NCBI GenBank assembly: GCA_937907425.1
Contig: CALCIE010000076.1
Location: 1 to 64,000 of the forward strand
Source: ZC4RG42 sp003242425
Lineage (GTDB): Bacteria > Pseudomonadota > Gammaproteobacteria > Burkholderiales > SG8-39
Length of the DNA stretch: 64,000 bases
Direction of reading: 5' to 3'
Position 1 is the first letter of the stretch; each line of letters opens with the position of its first letter. Positions 1-10,199 of the stretch are shown piece after piece. A model generated the notes under the pieces. The model made no database searches, was not told where the DNA came from, and was given only the letters and a program-made list of their open reading frames with translations. The position numbers and the translations under genes were made by a program.

Positions 1-3
1 CCA

Positions 4-36
4 AAAAAAGGCCAACCCAAAAGGTTGGCCTTTTTT
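4..36. terminator. Rho-independent terminator, probably bidirectional
   Basis: An 8-bp perfect stem (GGCCAACC at 10-17, GGTTGGCC at 23-30) with a CAAAA loop is extended by a run of A on the left and T on the right. This is the classic form of an intrinsic terminator usable in both directions. It probably ends the gene to the left of the window and insulates ku. Confidence 0.85.
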
Positions 37-149
37 ATTTGCAGTGCCCAAAAGCTTCCGCACCGCGCAAGTCGCGGCATGTCCGGACGGCACGCCGCTT
101 GCACGGCGAGACAGCGCGTCCAGCGCAAACCGTCCAGCAGAGGTGCGAC

Positions 150-1028
150 ATGGCCGCCCGATCCATCGCCTCCCTGACCGTGTCCTTCGGGCTCGTCGCG
201 ATCCCCGTCAAGCTCTATTCCGCGACGCAGTCGAGCGGCGCGATCTCCTTCAACCTGCTCCATACCTGCGGCTCGCGGGTGAAGCAGCAGTACGTGTGCA
301 TCCGGGAGAACGTCGTGGTGCCGCGCGAACAGATGGTCAAGGGCTACGAGTTCGCCAAGGACCAGTACGTGATGTTCGAGCCCGAGGAGCTGAAGGCGCT
401 CGAGGAAGCGGGCAGCAAGTCGATCGACATCACCGAGTTCGTTCCCGCACATACCGTCGATCCGGTTTACTTCGATCGCGCCTATTACCTCGCGCCGGAC
501 AAGGGCGGCTCCAAACCCTATTCGCTGTTCACCGAAGCGTTGCGTCAAAGCAAACTGTGCGCACTCGGGCGCTGGGCCACGCGCGGCAAGCAGTACGTCG
601 TCATGCTGCGGCCGGTGGAGGACGGACTGGTGATGCAGCAACTGCTCTATGCCAGCGAGGTGCGCCCGATCTCCGAGCTAGAGATCCCTCATGCCGAAGT
701 CAAGGACGCCGAACTCAAGCTCGCGATGCAATTGATCGAGCAGCAGTCGCGCAAGGCCTTCGATCCGACCGCGTACAAGGACGAGGTGCGCGAACGCATC
801 GAGGCGGCGGTGCAGCGCAAGGTGGAAGGCGAGGAAATCGCCATCGCCGAAGCACCCACCGAGGCGGCTGGCGCCAAGGTGATCGACCTCATGGCTGCTT
901 TGCGTGCGAGCCTCGAGAAGACGTCGGGCAAGGCGGCGGAAGCGGAGAAACCCGCGCGCACGGCGCCCAAACGCGTCGCCGCAACCGGCGACAAGAAGCG
1001 GGATACGAAGCCGCGTAAGCGCGCATGA
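150..1028 (+). CDS. ku: Ku protein (non-homologous end joining)
   Basis: Bacterial Ku binds DNA double-strand ends as a ring-shaped homodimer and recruits LigD for non-homologous end joining. The 292-residue product opens with MAARSIASLTVSFGLVAIPV and continues with SATQSSGAISFNLLH, the typical start of the Ku core. It ends in a basic Lys/Arg-rich tail (about residues 250-292), as many bacterial Ku proteins do. The reading frame is open upstream, but ATG at 150 was chosen because AGAGGTG sits about 5 nt before it and the Ku homology begins there. No ligD is visible in the window, so the ligase must be elsewhere or absent. The stop codon overlaps the start of the next gene (ATGA). Confidence 0.93.
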   Translation: MAARSIASLTVSFGLVAIPVKLYSATQSSGAISFNLLHTCGSRVKQQYVCIRENVVVPREQMVKGYEFAKDQYVMFEPEELKALEEAGSKSIDITEFVPAHTVDPVYFDRAYYLAPDKGGSKPYSLFTEALRQSKLCALGRWATRGKQYVVMLRPVEDGLVMQQLLYASEVRPISELEIPHAEVKDAELKLAMQLIEQQSRKAFDPTAYKDEVRERIEAAVQRKVEGEEIAIAEAPTEAAGAKVIDLMAALRASLEKTSGKAAEAEKPARTAPKRVAATGDKKRDTKPRKRA

Positions 1029-1834
1029 CGGATTTCGGGGTGCGCGATGTCGAGCGGACGCTCGGCCTGTCCCGGTCGGTGATCCAGGCGCTGGTGCGCG
1101 GCGGTTTCGTGACGCCGGCCCGCGGACCGCGCAACGCCTACCGGTTTTCCTTTCGGGATCTGATCGTTTTGAAGGCGGCACGCGAATTGACGCTCGCCAG
1201 GGTCCCGCCACGACGGATCACGCAGGCGCTGCGCCGGCTGCGCCGCCATCTGCCCGCAGACGTGCCGCTGTCGGGGCTGCGCATTCTCGCCGACGGCGAC
1301 CGCGTGGTGGTGAAGGAGGGCGCGCGCCGCTGGCGTGCCGATTCCGGCCAATACCTGCTCGATTTCGACGTGTGTCCGGCGGGATCGGGCGTGGCGGTCG
1401 TGGCATACCAGCGAGCCGAACCGCGCGTGTCGGCCGACGCTTGCTTCGATGAAGGGTGCAGGCTGGAAGCGAGCGACGCTGAAGCGGCGCGCGCGGCGTA
1501 CGAGCGTGCCCTGGCCGCCGATCCCGCACATGCTCCCTCGGCGGCGAACCTCGGACGGCTGCTGCATCTGGGCGGCAAGCTGGACGCGGCGGAACGCGTC
1601 TACCGCGCCGGCATCGCCCGCTGCGGTCCGGAACCGCTGCTGCTGTTCAATCTCGGGGTGCTGCTGGAAGAGCAGGGCCGGTACGAGGAGGCATGCGCCG
1701 CCTACGAAGGGTCGATCGCCGTACAGCCGGACTTTGCCGACAGCCACTACAACCTCGGGCTGTTGTACGAGATCCTGGGAGACCGCCGCAAAGCCCTGCG
1801 CCATCTCAAGCGCTACCGGCAGCTCGTACGCTAG
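1025..1834 (+). CDS. MerR-type helix-turn-helix protein with TPR repeats
   Basis: The 269-residue protein has two parts. Residues about 1-75 look like a MerR DNA-binding domain: a helix-turn-helix (DVERTLGLSRSVIQALVRGG) followed by a wing and a second helical segment rich in Arg. Residues about 150-265 form TPR repeats, seen as repeated A..Y..AL and LGLLYEILGDRRKAL patterns. The start overlaps the ku stop by four bases, so the two genes are translationally coupled. That suggests a role with Ku, either regulating it or acting as a scaffold. This link is inference; I know of no characterised function. Confidence 0.75.
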   Translation: MTDFGVRDVERTLGLSRSVIQALVRGGFVTPARGPRNAYRFSFRDLIVLKAARELTLARVPPRRITQALRRLRRHLPADVPLSGLRILADGDRVVVKEGARRWRADSGQYLLDFDVCPAGSGVAVVAYQRAEPRVSADACFDEGCRLEASDAEAARAAYERALAADPAHAPSAANLGRLLHLGGKLDAAERVYRAGIARCGPEPLLLFNLGVLLEEQGRYEEACAAYEGSIAVQPDFADSHYNLGLLYEILGDRRKALRHLKRYRQLVR

Positions 1835-1848
1835 ACGGCGGGGGATCG

Positions 1849-1854
1849 TAGAAT
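1849..1854 (+). promoter_or_regulatory. Candidate -10 element upstream of metC
   Basis: TAGAAT, in the context GTAGAATGC, lies 36 bases before the metC GTG start and just after the upstream stop codon. The same TAGAAT(GC) hexamer appears before the tRNA, ccmE and rpsU. No convincing -35 is seen here. Confidence 0.4.
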
Positions 1855-1889
1855 GCAGGCCGGACGGTTCCATAGTTAGGAGCGATTGC

Positions 1890-3065
1890 GTGCACGACGA
1901 AACCAAGCTCGTCCATTCCGGCCGCCATCCGGAGCAGTTCGAAGGCGCCGTCAATCCGCCTGTGTTCCACGCCTCCACCATCCTGTCCCCTACGCTGGAA
2001 GACTGGGAGCGCAAAGCCGAAGATCGTGCCAAGGAGGTGCCGGGCACCTACTACGGCCGTACCGGAACGCCGACTACCCGTTCGCTGGAGGAAGCGCTCG
2101 CCGCGTTGGAAGGCGCGCATCGCTGCGTGGTGTTCCCTTCCGGGCTCGCAGCCTGCACGGGCGCGCTGCTGGCTTACCTCGCTGCCGGCGATCACGTCCT
2201 GCTGAGCGACAGCGTTTACGGTCCGACGCGCCATGCCGCGATGCGCCTGCTCAAGCGCTATGGTGTGGAGGCGAGCTTTTACGATCCGTGCATCGGCGCA
2301 GGCATCGCGGAACTGATGCGGCCGAACACCAAGGCCGTCTATGTCGAATCGCCCGGCTCGCTGACTTTCGAGGTGCAGGACGTTCCCGCCATTGCGGAAG
2401 TCGCCCATCGCCACGGTGCCGTCGTGATCATGGACAACACCTGGGGCACTCCGCTTTATTTCAAAGCCTTCGATCACGGCGTGGACGTATCGATCCAGGC
2501 GGCGACCAAATACGTGGTCGGCCATTCCGACGCCATGCTCGGCACCGTGAGCTGCACCAGGGAAGCGTGGCCGAAGCTGAAAGCCACGCACTACGACCTC
2601 GGCCAGACCGCGGGACCGGACGACATCTATCTCGCACAGCGCGGTCTGCGCACGATGGCGGTCCGGCTGAAGCAGCATTGGGAGACGGGGGTGATACTGG
2701 CCGAGTGGATCGCCCGCCAGCCGGAGGTGGAGACGGTGCTGCATCCGGCGCTGCCCGGCGATCGCGGCCACGCCTTGTGGAAACGCGATTTCAAGGGCGC
2801 GTGCGGATTGTTCGGCGTGGTGCTGAAACCCTCGGTGTCCGACCGCGCCTTCCGCGCCTTCATCAACGGCCTCGAGCTGTACGGTCTGGGCGCGTCCTGG
2901 GGCGGCTACGAAAGCCTGATCATGCCCTTCGACCCACGCCCGCAACGTACTGCCACGCGCTGGCCGTACCAGGGCTTGTGCTTCAGGATCCACGCCGGAC
3001 TGGAACACCCGGACGATCTCATTGCCGATCTGCAGGCCGGCTTCGAGCGCATGCGGAGGGGATGA
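1890..3065 (+). CDS. metC: Cystathionine beta-lyase (PLP-dependent)
   Basis: This enzyme cleaves cystathionine to homocysteine, pyruvate and ammonia in methionine biosynthesis. The 391-residue protein fits the Cys/Met-metabolism PLP family: TYYGRTGTPTTRSLEEALA near residue 55, VVFPSGLAA, the aspartate segment VIMDNTWGTPLYF, and the PLP-lysine segment SIQAATKYVVGHSDAM. The C-terminal ASWGGYESL favours MetC over MetB. The GTG at 1890 was chosen because TTAGGAG lies about 7 nt upstream and alignment with the family begins there. It overlaps the following small lipoprotein gene by ATGA. Confidence 0.92.
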   Translation: MHDETKLVHSGRHPEQFEGAVNPPVFHASTILSPTLEDWERKAEDRAKEVPGTYYGRTGTPTTRSLEEALAALEGAHRCVVFPSGLAACTGALLAYLAAGDHVLLSDSVYGPTRHAAMRLLKRYGVEASFYDPCIGAGIAELMRPNTKAVYVESPGSLTFEVQDVPAIAEVAHRHGAVVIMDNTWGTPLYFKAFDHGVDVSIQAATKYVVGHSDAMLGTVSCTREAWPKLKATHYDLGQTAGPDDIYLAQRGLRTMAVRLKQHWETGVILAEWIARQPEVETVLHPALPGDRGHALWKRDFKGACGLFGVVLKPSVSDRAFRAFINGLELYGLGASWGGYESLIMPFDPRPQRTATRWPYQGLCFRIHAGLEHPDDLIADLQAGFERMRRG

Positions 3066-3358
3066 TGCGCAGGACGGTTGTCTCGTTACTGCTTGCGGGC
3101 TTGCTGGGCGGCTGCCATGCCCACTATGGCGTGCAGACCGGTGCGGTTTCCCCGGGCGGCGAGGGGTTGTACGCGCGCATCGGCATCGGCGGGACGGCGG
3201 CCGACGTCATTGCCGGCGGCGCGTTGCTGGGCGTCTTCCTGGCGGGGCAACAGGTCTCCGGCGGCGTTGCACCGGTGATGAAGCCCGACCGCAGGGTCAA
3301 CGAACAGGATTGCCGCCAGCCGGTTGTCGACACGACTGCGAACCTGCGCTGCATATGA
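3062..3358 (+). CDS. Small putative lipoprotein
   Basis: The 98-residue product starts MMRRTVVSLLLAGLLGGC, a short signal peptide ending in a lipobox (LGGC) with the lipidated cysteine at residue 18. The mature part is small, has a Gly/Ala-rich hydrophobic stretch (residues about 45-65) and two further cysteines near the C-terminus. I do not recognise a family. It starts inside the metC stop (ATGA) and ends inside the start of the next gene (ATGA), so the three genes form one tightly coupled operon. Confidence 0.7.
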   Translation: MMRRTVVSLLLAGLLGGCHAHYGVQTGAVSPGGEGLYARIGIGGTAADVIAGGALLGVFLAGQQVSGGVAPVMKPDRRVNEQDCRQPVVDTTANLRCI

Positions 3359-3924
3359 GGAGCCGGGCGCTTGCGGTTCTGTCGTTCGGCGTCGTCTTCG
3401 GCGCGCAGGCGGCCGAGCTGGCGGGTGTGCGACTGGACGATGAAATCCGCATCGGCGAGGAGCGCCTGGTCCTGAACGGGGCCGGCGTGCGCAAGAGGCT
3501 GTTCTTCAGCGTGAACGTGGTCGGGCTTTATCTGCCGGAACCGAAGCGCAGCGCGGAGGACATCCTTGCCGCGCCGGGATCGAAGCGTGTGACGCTGGTC
3601 ATGCTACGCGACGTCAGTGCCGACCAATTCGTCGACGCTTTCCATGCTGCACTGGAGGCGAACACCCCCGGGGAAGAAAGCAAACGGCTGCAACCCCAGA
3701 TCACCGCCTTCGAAGCGTTGCTGCGCGAAGTGAAGGAAGTGAAGAAGGGCGACGTCGTGCATCTCGACTACCGCCCGAACACCGGCACGCAGCTCATTCT
3801 CAACGGCGTACCGCGGGGCAAAGTGATCGAGGGCGAGGATTTCTATCGCGCGCTGCTGCGCAACTGGCTCGGCCCGAACCCGGCCGACGCCGATTTGAAG
3901 AATGCGCTGATCGGCGCGCAATAG
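3355..3924 (+). CDS. Exported chalcone-isomerase-like protein
   Basis: The 189-residue product has a cleavable signal peptide (MRSRALAVLSFGVVFGAQA, cleavage near residue 19-20). The mature domain has the pattern of bacterial chalcone-isomerase-like proteins: LVLNGAGVRKRLFFSVNVVGLYL near the start, FHAALEANTP in the middle and GEDFYRALLRNWLG near the end. These periplasmic proteins are widespread in proteobacteria. They are not known to act on flavonoids and may bind fatty-acid-like ligands. The gene is coupled by ATGA to the preceding lipoprotein gene. Confidence 0.8.
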   Translation: MRSRALAVLSFGVVFGAQAAELAGVRLDDEIRIGEERLVLNGAGVRKRLFFSVNVVGLYLPEPKRSAEDILAAPGSKRVTLVMLRDVSADQFVDAFHAALEANTPGEESKRLQPQITAFEALLREVKEVKKGDVVHLDYRPNTGTQLILNGVPRGKVIEGEDFYRALLRNWLGPNPADADLKNALIGAQ

Positions 3925-3953
3925 CGGCGCGCGAGGCTCCGCGACGGATCTCA

Positions 3954-5774
<1,821 letters not shown>

Positions 5775-5828
5775 GGCGAAGCCTTTGCGGCGGGCGCGGG
5801 AAAACCCACGATTCTAACAGCCGGGCGG

Positions 5829-7253
5829 TCAGCCGAGCGAGGTAAAGAACCTGGCAAGCCGCGGATGGCCGGCATGCGCCACGTTGAAGCGCATCCAGGG
5901 CGAGGGCGCCTGGGTAGTGCTGAACAGGCTGCCCGGCGCGAGCAGGATGCCCTGCGCCTGCGCGGCGGCGGCCAGTTCGAGGCTGTCGATATCCGCCGCG
6001 ACGCGCGCCCACAGGAACATGCCTGCGCTCGGTTCGTGGAAGAGCCGCAGGCCGGCCTTCTCCAGGTTCTTCAACGCCGGCTCCATGGCGCGGGCGATGC
6101 GCTCGCGCAGGCGTTCGACGATCTTGCGGTACTGGCCCTCGGCGAGGATCTGATAGACGAGCCGCTCGCCCAGTTCCGGTGTGGTAAGGCTGGTGAGCAG
6201 CTTCTGGTCGGTGAGGTGCTGCGCGAGTTCCGCGTTGCAGGCGAGGTAGCCCACGCGCAGGCCCGGGCCGAGCGTTTTGGAGAAGCTGCCGATGTAGATG
6301 ACGCGGTTCAGTTGATCGAGCGCGGCGATACGGTGCGCCCGGCCGGGATAAAGATCGGCGTAGACATCGTCCTCGCAGATGTAGAAATCGTAGGTTTCGG
6401 CCAGACGCAGGATGCGGAAGGCCGCCGCCGCGCTGAGCGAGGTGCCGGTTGGATTGTGCAGCACCGAATTCGTCATGTAGAGGCGCGGACGGTAGGTCTG
6501 CACCAGTTCCTCCAGCCTGGTGATATCCACGCCGTCCGCGGTCCGCGGCACGCCCACGAGCCGCACACCCATGGCCGCGAGCCGGCCGAAGAGCGTGTAG
6601 TAACCGGGTTCGTCCACCAGTACCGGATCGCCCGGCTTGAGGAAGTAGCGCGCCACCAGCGCGAGCGCCTGGCTCGCGCCGATCGTGAGTAGGATCTGAT
6701 GCGGCGCGGCGTCGATCTCGAAGCCGGCGAGATGCACCTGCAGCAGTTGACGCAGCGGCGCGTAGCCCTGCGGGGTGCCGTAGGAAGTGACCGCGACATC
6801 GCCCCGGCGTGACAGTGTCCGCAGCGCCGCAGTCAGCAGTTCGGCGTCGAGCCAGGCTTCAGGCAGCAGACCGGAGCCCGCCGGCACCACGTCGCGGCCC
6901 TTGTGGTCGTTGAACACGTTGCGCAGCAGCCAGGGAATGTCGATGCGCGAGGAGCGGGCCTCGGGTTCGAGGGCGTGCGGATGCACCGGCGGCGCCGGTT
7001 CGCGCACGTAGAACCCCGAGCCGCGCCGCGATTCGAGATAGCCCTGGGCCACGAGGCGGTCGTAGGCTTCCACCACGGTGAAGCGCGACACGCCGTGTTC
7101 GAGCGCGAAGCGCCGGATCGAAGGCATGCGCGTGCCCGGTCGCAGGCGGCGCGAATCGATGTGCTCGCGCACGTGCGTGACGATCTGCTCGACCAAAGGT
7201 GTCGAAGCCTCCCGCTCGAGCGGCAGGGAGAACGCGGCGGGCGCACCTGTCAT
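5829..7253 (-). CDS. MocR/GntR-family regulator with aminotransferase domain
   Basis: MocR proteins fuse a GntR winged-helix domain to a fold-type I aminotransferase-like PLP domain and usually control amino-acid or vitamin B6 metabolism. Residues about 15-80 hold the GntR domain (RPGTRMPSIRRFALEHGVSR). The PLP domain follows, with SNSVLHNPTGTSLS-like substrate segments and the PLP-lysine motif GSFSKTLGPGLRVGYL. The frame is open to an ATG at 7301. The ATG at 7253 (474 residues) was preferred because the longer start would fall inside the palindromic operator and -35 region. Its target is unknown; the divergent lipoprotein gene is one candidate. Confidence 0.88.
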   Translation of the reverse strand: MTGAPAAFSLPLEREASTPLVEQIVTHVREHIDSRRLRPGTRMPSIRRFALEHGVSRFTVVEAYDRLVAQGYLESRRGSGFYVREPAPPVHPHALEPEARSSRIDIPWLLRNVFNDHKGRDVVPAGSGLLPEAWLDAELLTAALRTLSRRGDVAVTSYGTPQGYAPLRQLLQVHLAGFEIDAAPHQILLTIGASQALALVARYFLKPGDPVLVDEPGYYTLFGRLAAMGVRLVGVPRTADGVDITRLEELVQTYRPRLYMTNSVLHNPTGTSLSAAAAFRILRLAETYDFYICEDDVYADLYPGRAHRIAALDQLNRVIYIGSFSKTLGPGLRVGYLACNAELAQHLTDQKLLTSLTTPELGERLVYQILAEGQYRKIVERLRERIARAMEPALKNLEKAGLRLFHEPSAGMFLWARVAADIDSLELAAAAQAQGILLAPGSLFSTTQAPSPWMRFNVAHAGHPRLARFFTSLG

Positions 7254-7263
7254 GGTATTTGGA

Positions 7264-7312
7264 CCGGTACAGTAAGCCAGTTTGGCGGTCAATCTGTACA
7301 TGTAGTGTACAG
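7264..7312 (-). promoter_or_regulatory. Promoter with CTGTAC operator repeats for the MocR gene
   Basis: An imperfect 19-bp palindrome (CTGTACA at 7294-7300, TGTACAG at 7306-7312, one flanking mismatch) is followed on the minus strand by TTGACC, a good -35. A third CTGTAC half-site lies at 7268-7273, near the expected -10. Three copies of one half-site around a promoter is the usual arrangement for MocR/GntR autoregulation. The site lies between the divergent regulator and lipoprotein genes and could control both. Confidence 0.6.
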
Positions 7313-7359
7313 GTTACGACGGCTTATCGTGCAGCTTCCCGTTCCCCGAGGAGGCATCC

Positions 7360-8340
7360 GTGCGCCGCCGCATCGCCGTCGTTCTTGCCGCGTTCTCGCT
7401 GACCCTGGCGGGCTGCGGGCAGCAGACGCTCGTGCCCGGTCTGCCGCCGGGTTTCTATCCTTCTGCGCTGGCCTACGATGCCGCGCGCGACCGTTACCTG
7501 GTCGGCAGCTTCGAGACCGGCGAGGTGGCCGTGCTCGACCGCAGCGGCAGGCGCCTGGGCAGCCTGCGGGCCGGGAAGCCCGGTGAGCGCGTGCTGCGCA
7601 TGCGCATCCAGGGGCGCACGCTGTGGATCGCCTTGTCCGATGCGCTCGAAGCCGTCGAGCTGGACGCGCCGCTCGCCCCGCGCCGGGTCTACCGCCTGCA
7701 GGCGTCGGTGCGCTATGCGGACATCGATGCGGACACCGGAGGGCGGCTCTATGTGCTCGATGCCAATCATCGGGCCCTGCTCGTCTTCGATCCCGAACGC
7801 CGCGCGGCGCAGCGCATCGCAGACTTGCCGGGCGGGAATGAGGCCGCGCCTGCGCGCTGCGCGCCGTCCGGTGTCCCGCAGACGCGCACGCAGGGCGCGC
7901 TGCTCGTCATGCCCGACGGCCGGACGCTGCTCGCGGCGCTGGACGACCGCATGTACCGCGTCGACGCGCATGCGGGAACGGTCGCCGAAGTGCCGCTGCG
8001 CGCGCCGCTCACGTACGTGACGCAGCTCTTCTATCGCGGCGCCCCCGACGGGCGCCACGAAGTGCTGGCCGTGCGGGGGGAGGTTTCGCGCATCACGCGT
8101 CTGCAATGGGATGCGTCGTTCTCGCAAGTATTCGCGCAGGAGTCCTTCCGTACCGTGGCAGGCGCGCCCATCGTTGCCGCTTATGACGGCAATGCGTTGC
8201 GCATGCTGCTCGGCTCGCTGCACCATCATCCGCTCTATTGCGGCGACGGCCGCCCCAACGTTCCGCTGCGTCTGGCCGAATACCGGCCCGCCGCTGCGGA
8301 ACCGCCCCGGTGGATGATCGCCGAGCGCACGCCGGACTGA
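7360..8340 (+). CDS. Putative lipoprotein with beta-propeller-like repeats
   Basis: The 326-residue protein starts with GTG (GAGGAGG upstream) and has a lipoprotein signal peptide ending LAGC, with the cysteine at residue 19. The mature part has repeats like LYVLDANHRALLVFD and TLLAALDDRMYRVDA. These resemble the strands of SMP-30/NHL-type beta-propellers. It is probably anchored in the inner or outer membrane and faces the periplasm. No catalytic residues can be assigned. It is divergent from the MocR regulator and shares its 106-bp control region. Confidence 0.7.
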   Translation: MRRRIAVVLAAFSLTLAGCGQQTLVPGLPPGFYPSALAYDAARDRYLVGSFETGEVAVLDRSGRRLGSLRAGKPGERVLRMRIQGRTLWIALSDALEAVELDAPLAPRRVYRLQASVRYADIDADTGGRLYVLDANHRALLVFDPERRAAQRIADLPGGNEAAPARCAPSGVPQTRTQGALLVMPDGRTLLAALDDRMYRVDAHAGTVAEVPLRAPLTYVTQLFYRGAPDGRHEVLAVRGEVSRITRLQWDASFSQVFAQESFRTVAGAPIVAAYDGNALRMLLGSLHHHPLYCGDGRPNVPLRLAEYRPAAAEPPRWMIAERTPD

Positions 8341-8383
8341 AGCCTACGTTGACGGTTGCGGCCGGCGCGCCTACCTTTTGCGC

Positions 8384-8869
8384 ATGCGCCAGATATTCCA
8401 AGCCGTGGTGCCTGCGCCTTTCGGTGCGCTGGGGGTGCAGATTCTCGACGACGCGATCCGCGAGATCGTTTATCTGCCGCCCGGCACGCCGGCACAGTCC
8501 CCCACCCATGCGCTTGCCGAACGCGCGGCGCGCCAGCTCGAGCGTTATCTGGCCGATCCCGACTACCGTTTCGATCTGCCGCTGCGTCCGGCCGGTACTG
8601 CGTTCCAGCAGGCGGTGTGGCGCGAAATCTGCGCCGTGCCGCGCGGGAGCGTGGCGCGTTACGGCGATATCGCACGCAAGCTGAATTCGGCGGCGCGCGC
8701 CGTCGGCCAGGCCTGCGGCGCCAATCCCTATCCGCCCGTCGTGCCCTGTCATCGCGTCGTGTCCGCGGGCGGGCTGGGCGGCTTCGCCAATCACACCGAC
8801 GGTTTTCTCATGGCGACCAAGCGCTGGTTGCTCACTCACGAAGGATGGCTGCCGAACCGTCTCGTCTGA
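8384..8869 (+). CDS. ogt: Methylated-DNA--protein-cysteine methyltransferase
   Basis: This suicide enzyme removes methyl groups from O6-methylguanine or O4-methylthymine by transferring them to its own cysteine. The 161-residue protein carries the active-site motif PCHRVV, with Cys122 as acceptor, preceded by GQACGANPYPPVV and followed by GGLGGFA. The size and single-domain form fit Ogt/MGMT rather than Ada. ATG at 8384 was chosen; a TTG two codons earlier is possible. The 3' end overlaps xerD by 25 bases. Confidence 0.92.
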   Translation: MRQIFQAVVPAPFGALGVQILDDAIREIVYLPPGTPAQSPTHALAERAARQLERYLADPDYRFDLPLRPAGTAFQQAVWREICAVPRGSVARYGDIARKLNSAARAVGQACGANPYPPVVPCHRVVSAGGLGGFANHTDGFLMATKRWLLTHEGWLPNRLV

Positions 8870-9768
8870 GCGCGGCCGACGCCGCCCTGCTCGACGAATT
8901 CTGCGATCAGCTCTGGCTGGAGGACGGGCTGGCCAGGAACACGCTCGAGGCCTACCGGCGCGACTTGCGGCTGCTTGGTGAATGGCTCGCCAAACGCGGA
9001 CGCGGTCTGCTGGAAGCGACGGAAACCGATCTGCTCGGCTATCTGGCCGCGCGCCACGAGGGCGGTCGGCGTCCGCGCGCGAGCACGCAGGCGCGTCTAT
9101 TGTCGAGCTTCAAGCGCTTCTATCACTATTTGCTGCGCGAACGGCGCATCAGCGCCGATCCGACGCTGAAACTCGACCGGCCGAAAAAGCCGCCGCGCTT
9201 CCCCAAATCCTTGTCGGAAGCGCAGGTGGAAGCGTTGCTTGCCGCGCCCGATGTGGAAACGCCGCTGGGACTGCGTGATCGCGCAATGCTGGAGACGCTT
9301 TATGCCACGGGCCTGCGCGTATCCGAACTGGTGGCGCTGCGGCTGCCCGAAGTCCAGCTTGACATGGGGGTGGTGCGCATCTTCGGCAAAGGCGCGAAGG
9401 AACGGCTGGTGCCGCTGGGCGAAGTGGCGGTGGAATGGATCGAACGCTATCTGAGGCAGGTGCGGCCGCTGTTCGCCAAGGGACGTACCAACGACGCCGT
9501 CTTTCTCACCCCGCGCGGCGAGCCCATGACGCGTCAGGCCTTCTGGTATCTCATCAGGCGCCATGCGGCGACGGCGATTCCGGGCGTGGCTTTGTCGCCG
9601 CATACCCTGAGGCACGCCTTCGCGACGCATCTGCTGAACCACGGCGCCGATCTGCGCGTGGTGCAGATGCTGTTGGGGCACGCGGACATTTCCACCACGC
9701 AGATCTACACCCACGTCGCGCGCGAGCGCCTGAAGCGCCTGCACGCCGAGCATCATCCGCGCGCCTAA
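8845..9768 (+). CDS. xerD: Tyrosine recombinase XerD
   Basis: XerD acts with XerC at dif to resolve chromosome dimers, regulated by FtsK. The 307-residue protein has the N-terminal core-binding domain (residues about 10-105) and a complete catalytic set: Arg158, Lys182, His253, Arg256, His279 and Tyr288, in GLRVSEL, HTLRHAF and GHADISTTQIYTH. The length and the SPHTLRHAFATHLLNHGADL segment match chromosomal XerD rather than a phage integrase. The start overlaps ogt. There is no mobile-element context. Confidence 0.92.
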   Translation: MAAEPSRLSAADAALLDEFCDQLWLEDGLARNTLEAYRRDLRLLGEWLAKRGRGLLEATETDLLGYLAARHEGGRRPRASTQARLLSSFKRFYHYLLRERRISADPTLKLDRPKKPPRFPKSLSEAQVEALLAAPDVETPLGLRDRAMLETLYATGLRVSELVALRLPEVQLDMGVVRIFGKGAKERLVPLGEVAVEWIERYLRQVRPLFAKGRTNDAVFLTPRGEPMTRQAFWYLIRRHAATAIPGVALSPHTLRHAFATHLLNHGADLRVVQMLLGHADISTTQIYTHVARERLKRLHAEHHPRA

Positions 9769-9771
9769 GGC

Positions 9772-10131
9772 TCAGGCGGGCTTGCGCGAACGCTCGATGA
9801 CGATGCCTACCTGACGTACGTCCTTGAGGATGCCGAGCTTGGCGATGCTGACGCGCACCCAGGGCGAACGGAACTCTTCCAGCAGCAGGTTGGCGACGAA
9901 TTCCGCCATTTCCTCGACCAGACCGAAACGGCGGGTGCCCAGTTCCTCGCGCAGGCGCTGAGCCACGACGCCGTAGTCGATGGTGTCGGCGATCTTGCCG
10001 GAGACGCAGGCCGCCCTGTCGGGCACGGCGATATCCAGATCGATGCTGATCGGCTGCGTGGTGACACGCTCGCGTTTGTAGATTCCGATCTTCGCCTCGA
10101 GGCGAAAATCGCGCATGAAAATCGTATCCAT
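9772..10131 (-). CDS. folB: Dihydroneopterin aldolase
   Basis: FolB converts 7,8-dihydroneopterin to 6-hydroxymethyl-dihydropterin and glycolaldehyde in folate synthesis. The 119-residue protein has the family pattern: an N-terminal IGIYKRER segment, DTIDYGVVAQRL in the middle and FGLVEEMAEFVANLLL, which carries an active-site glutamate. It is divergent from plsY with a 68-base gap, a common gene pair in betaproteobacteria. Confidence 0.93.
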   Translation of the reverse strand: MDTIFMRDFRLEAKIGIYKRERVTTQPISIDLDIAVPDRAACVSGKIADTIDYGVVAQRLREELGTRRFGLVEEMAEFVANLLLEEFRSPWVRVSIAKLGILKDVRQVGIVIERSRKPA

Positions 10132-10199
10132 CGAATTCGCAGCCGGCGCGTTCGCGCTACACTTGGCGCGGCCCGGACTTTAATCCTTTCTTCGATCAA

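Noticed and set aside
8845..9768. Tyrosine recombinase as a mobile-element integrase
   Set aside because: Length, motif context and housekeeping neighbours fit chromosomal XerD.
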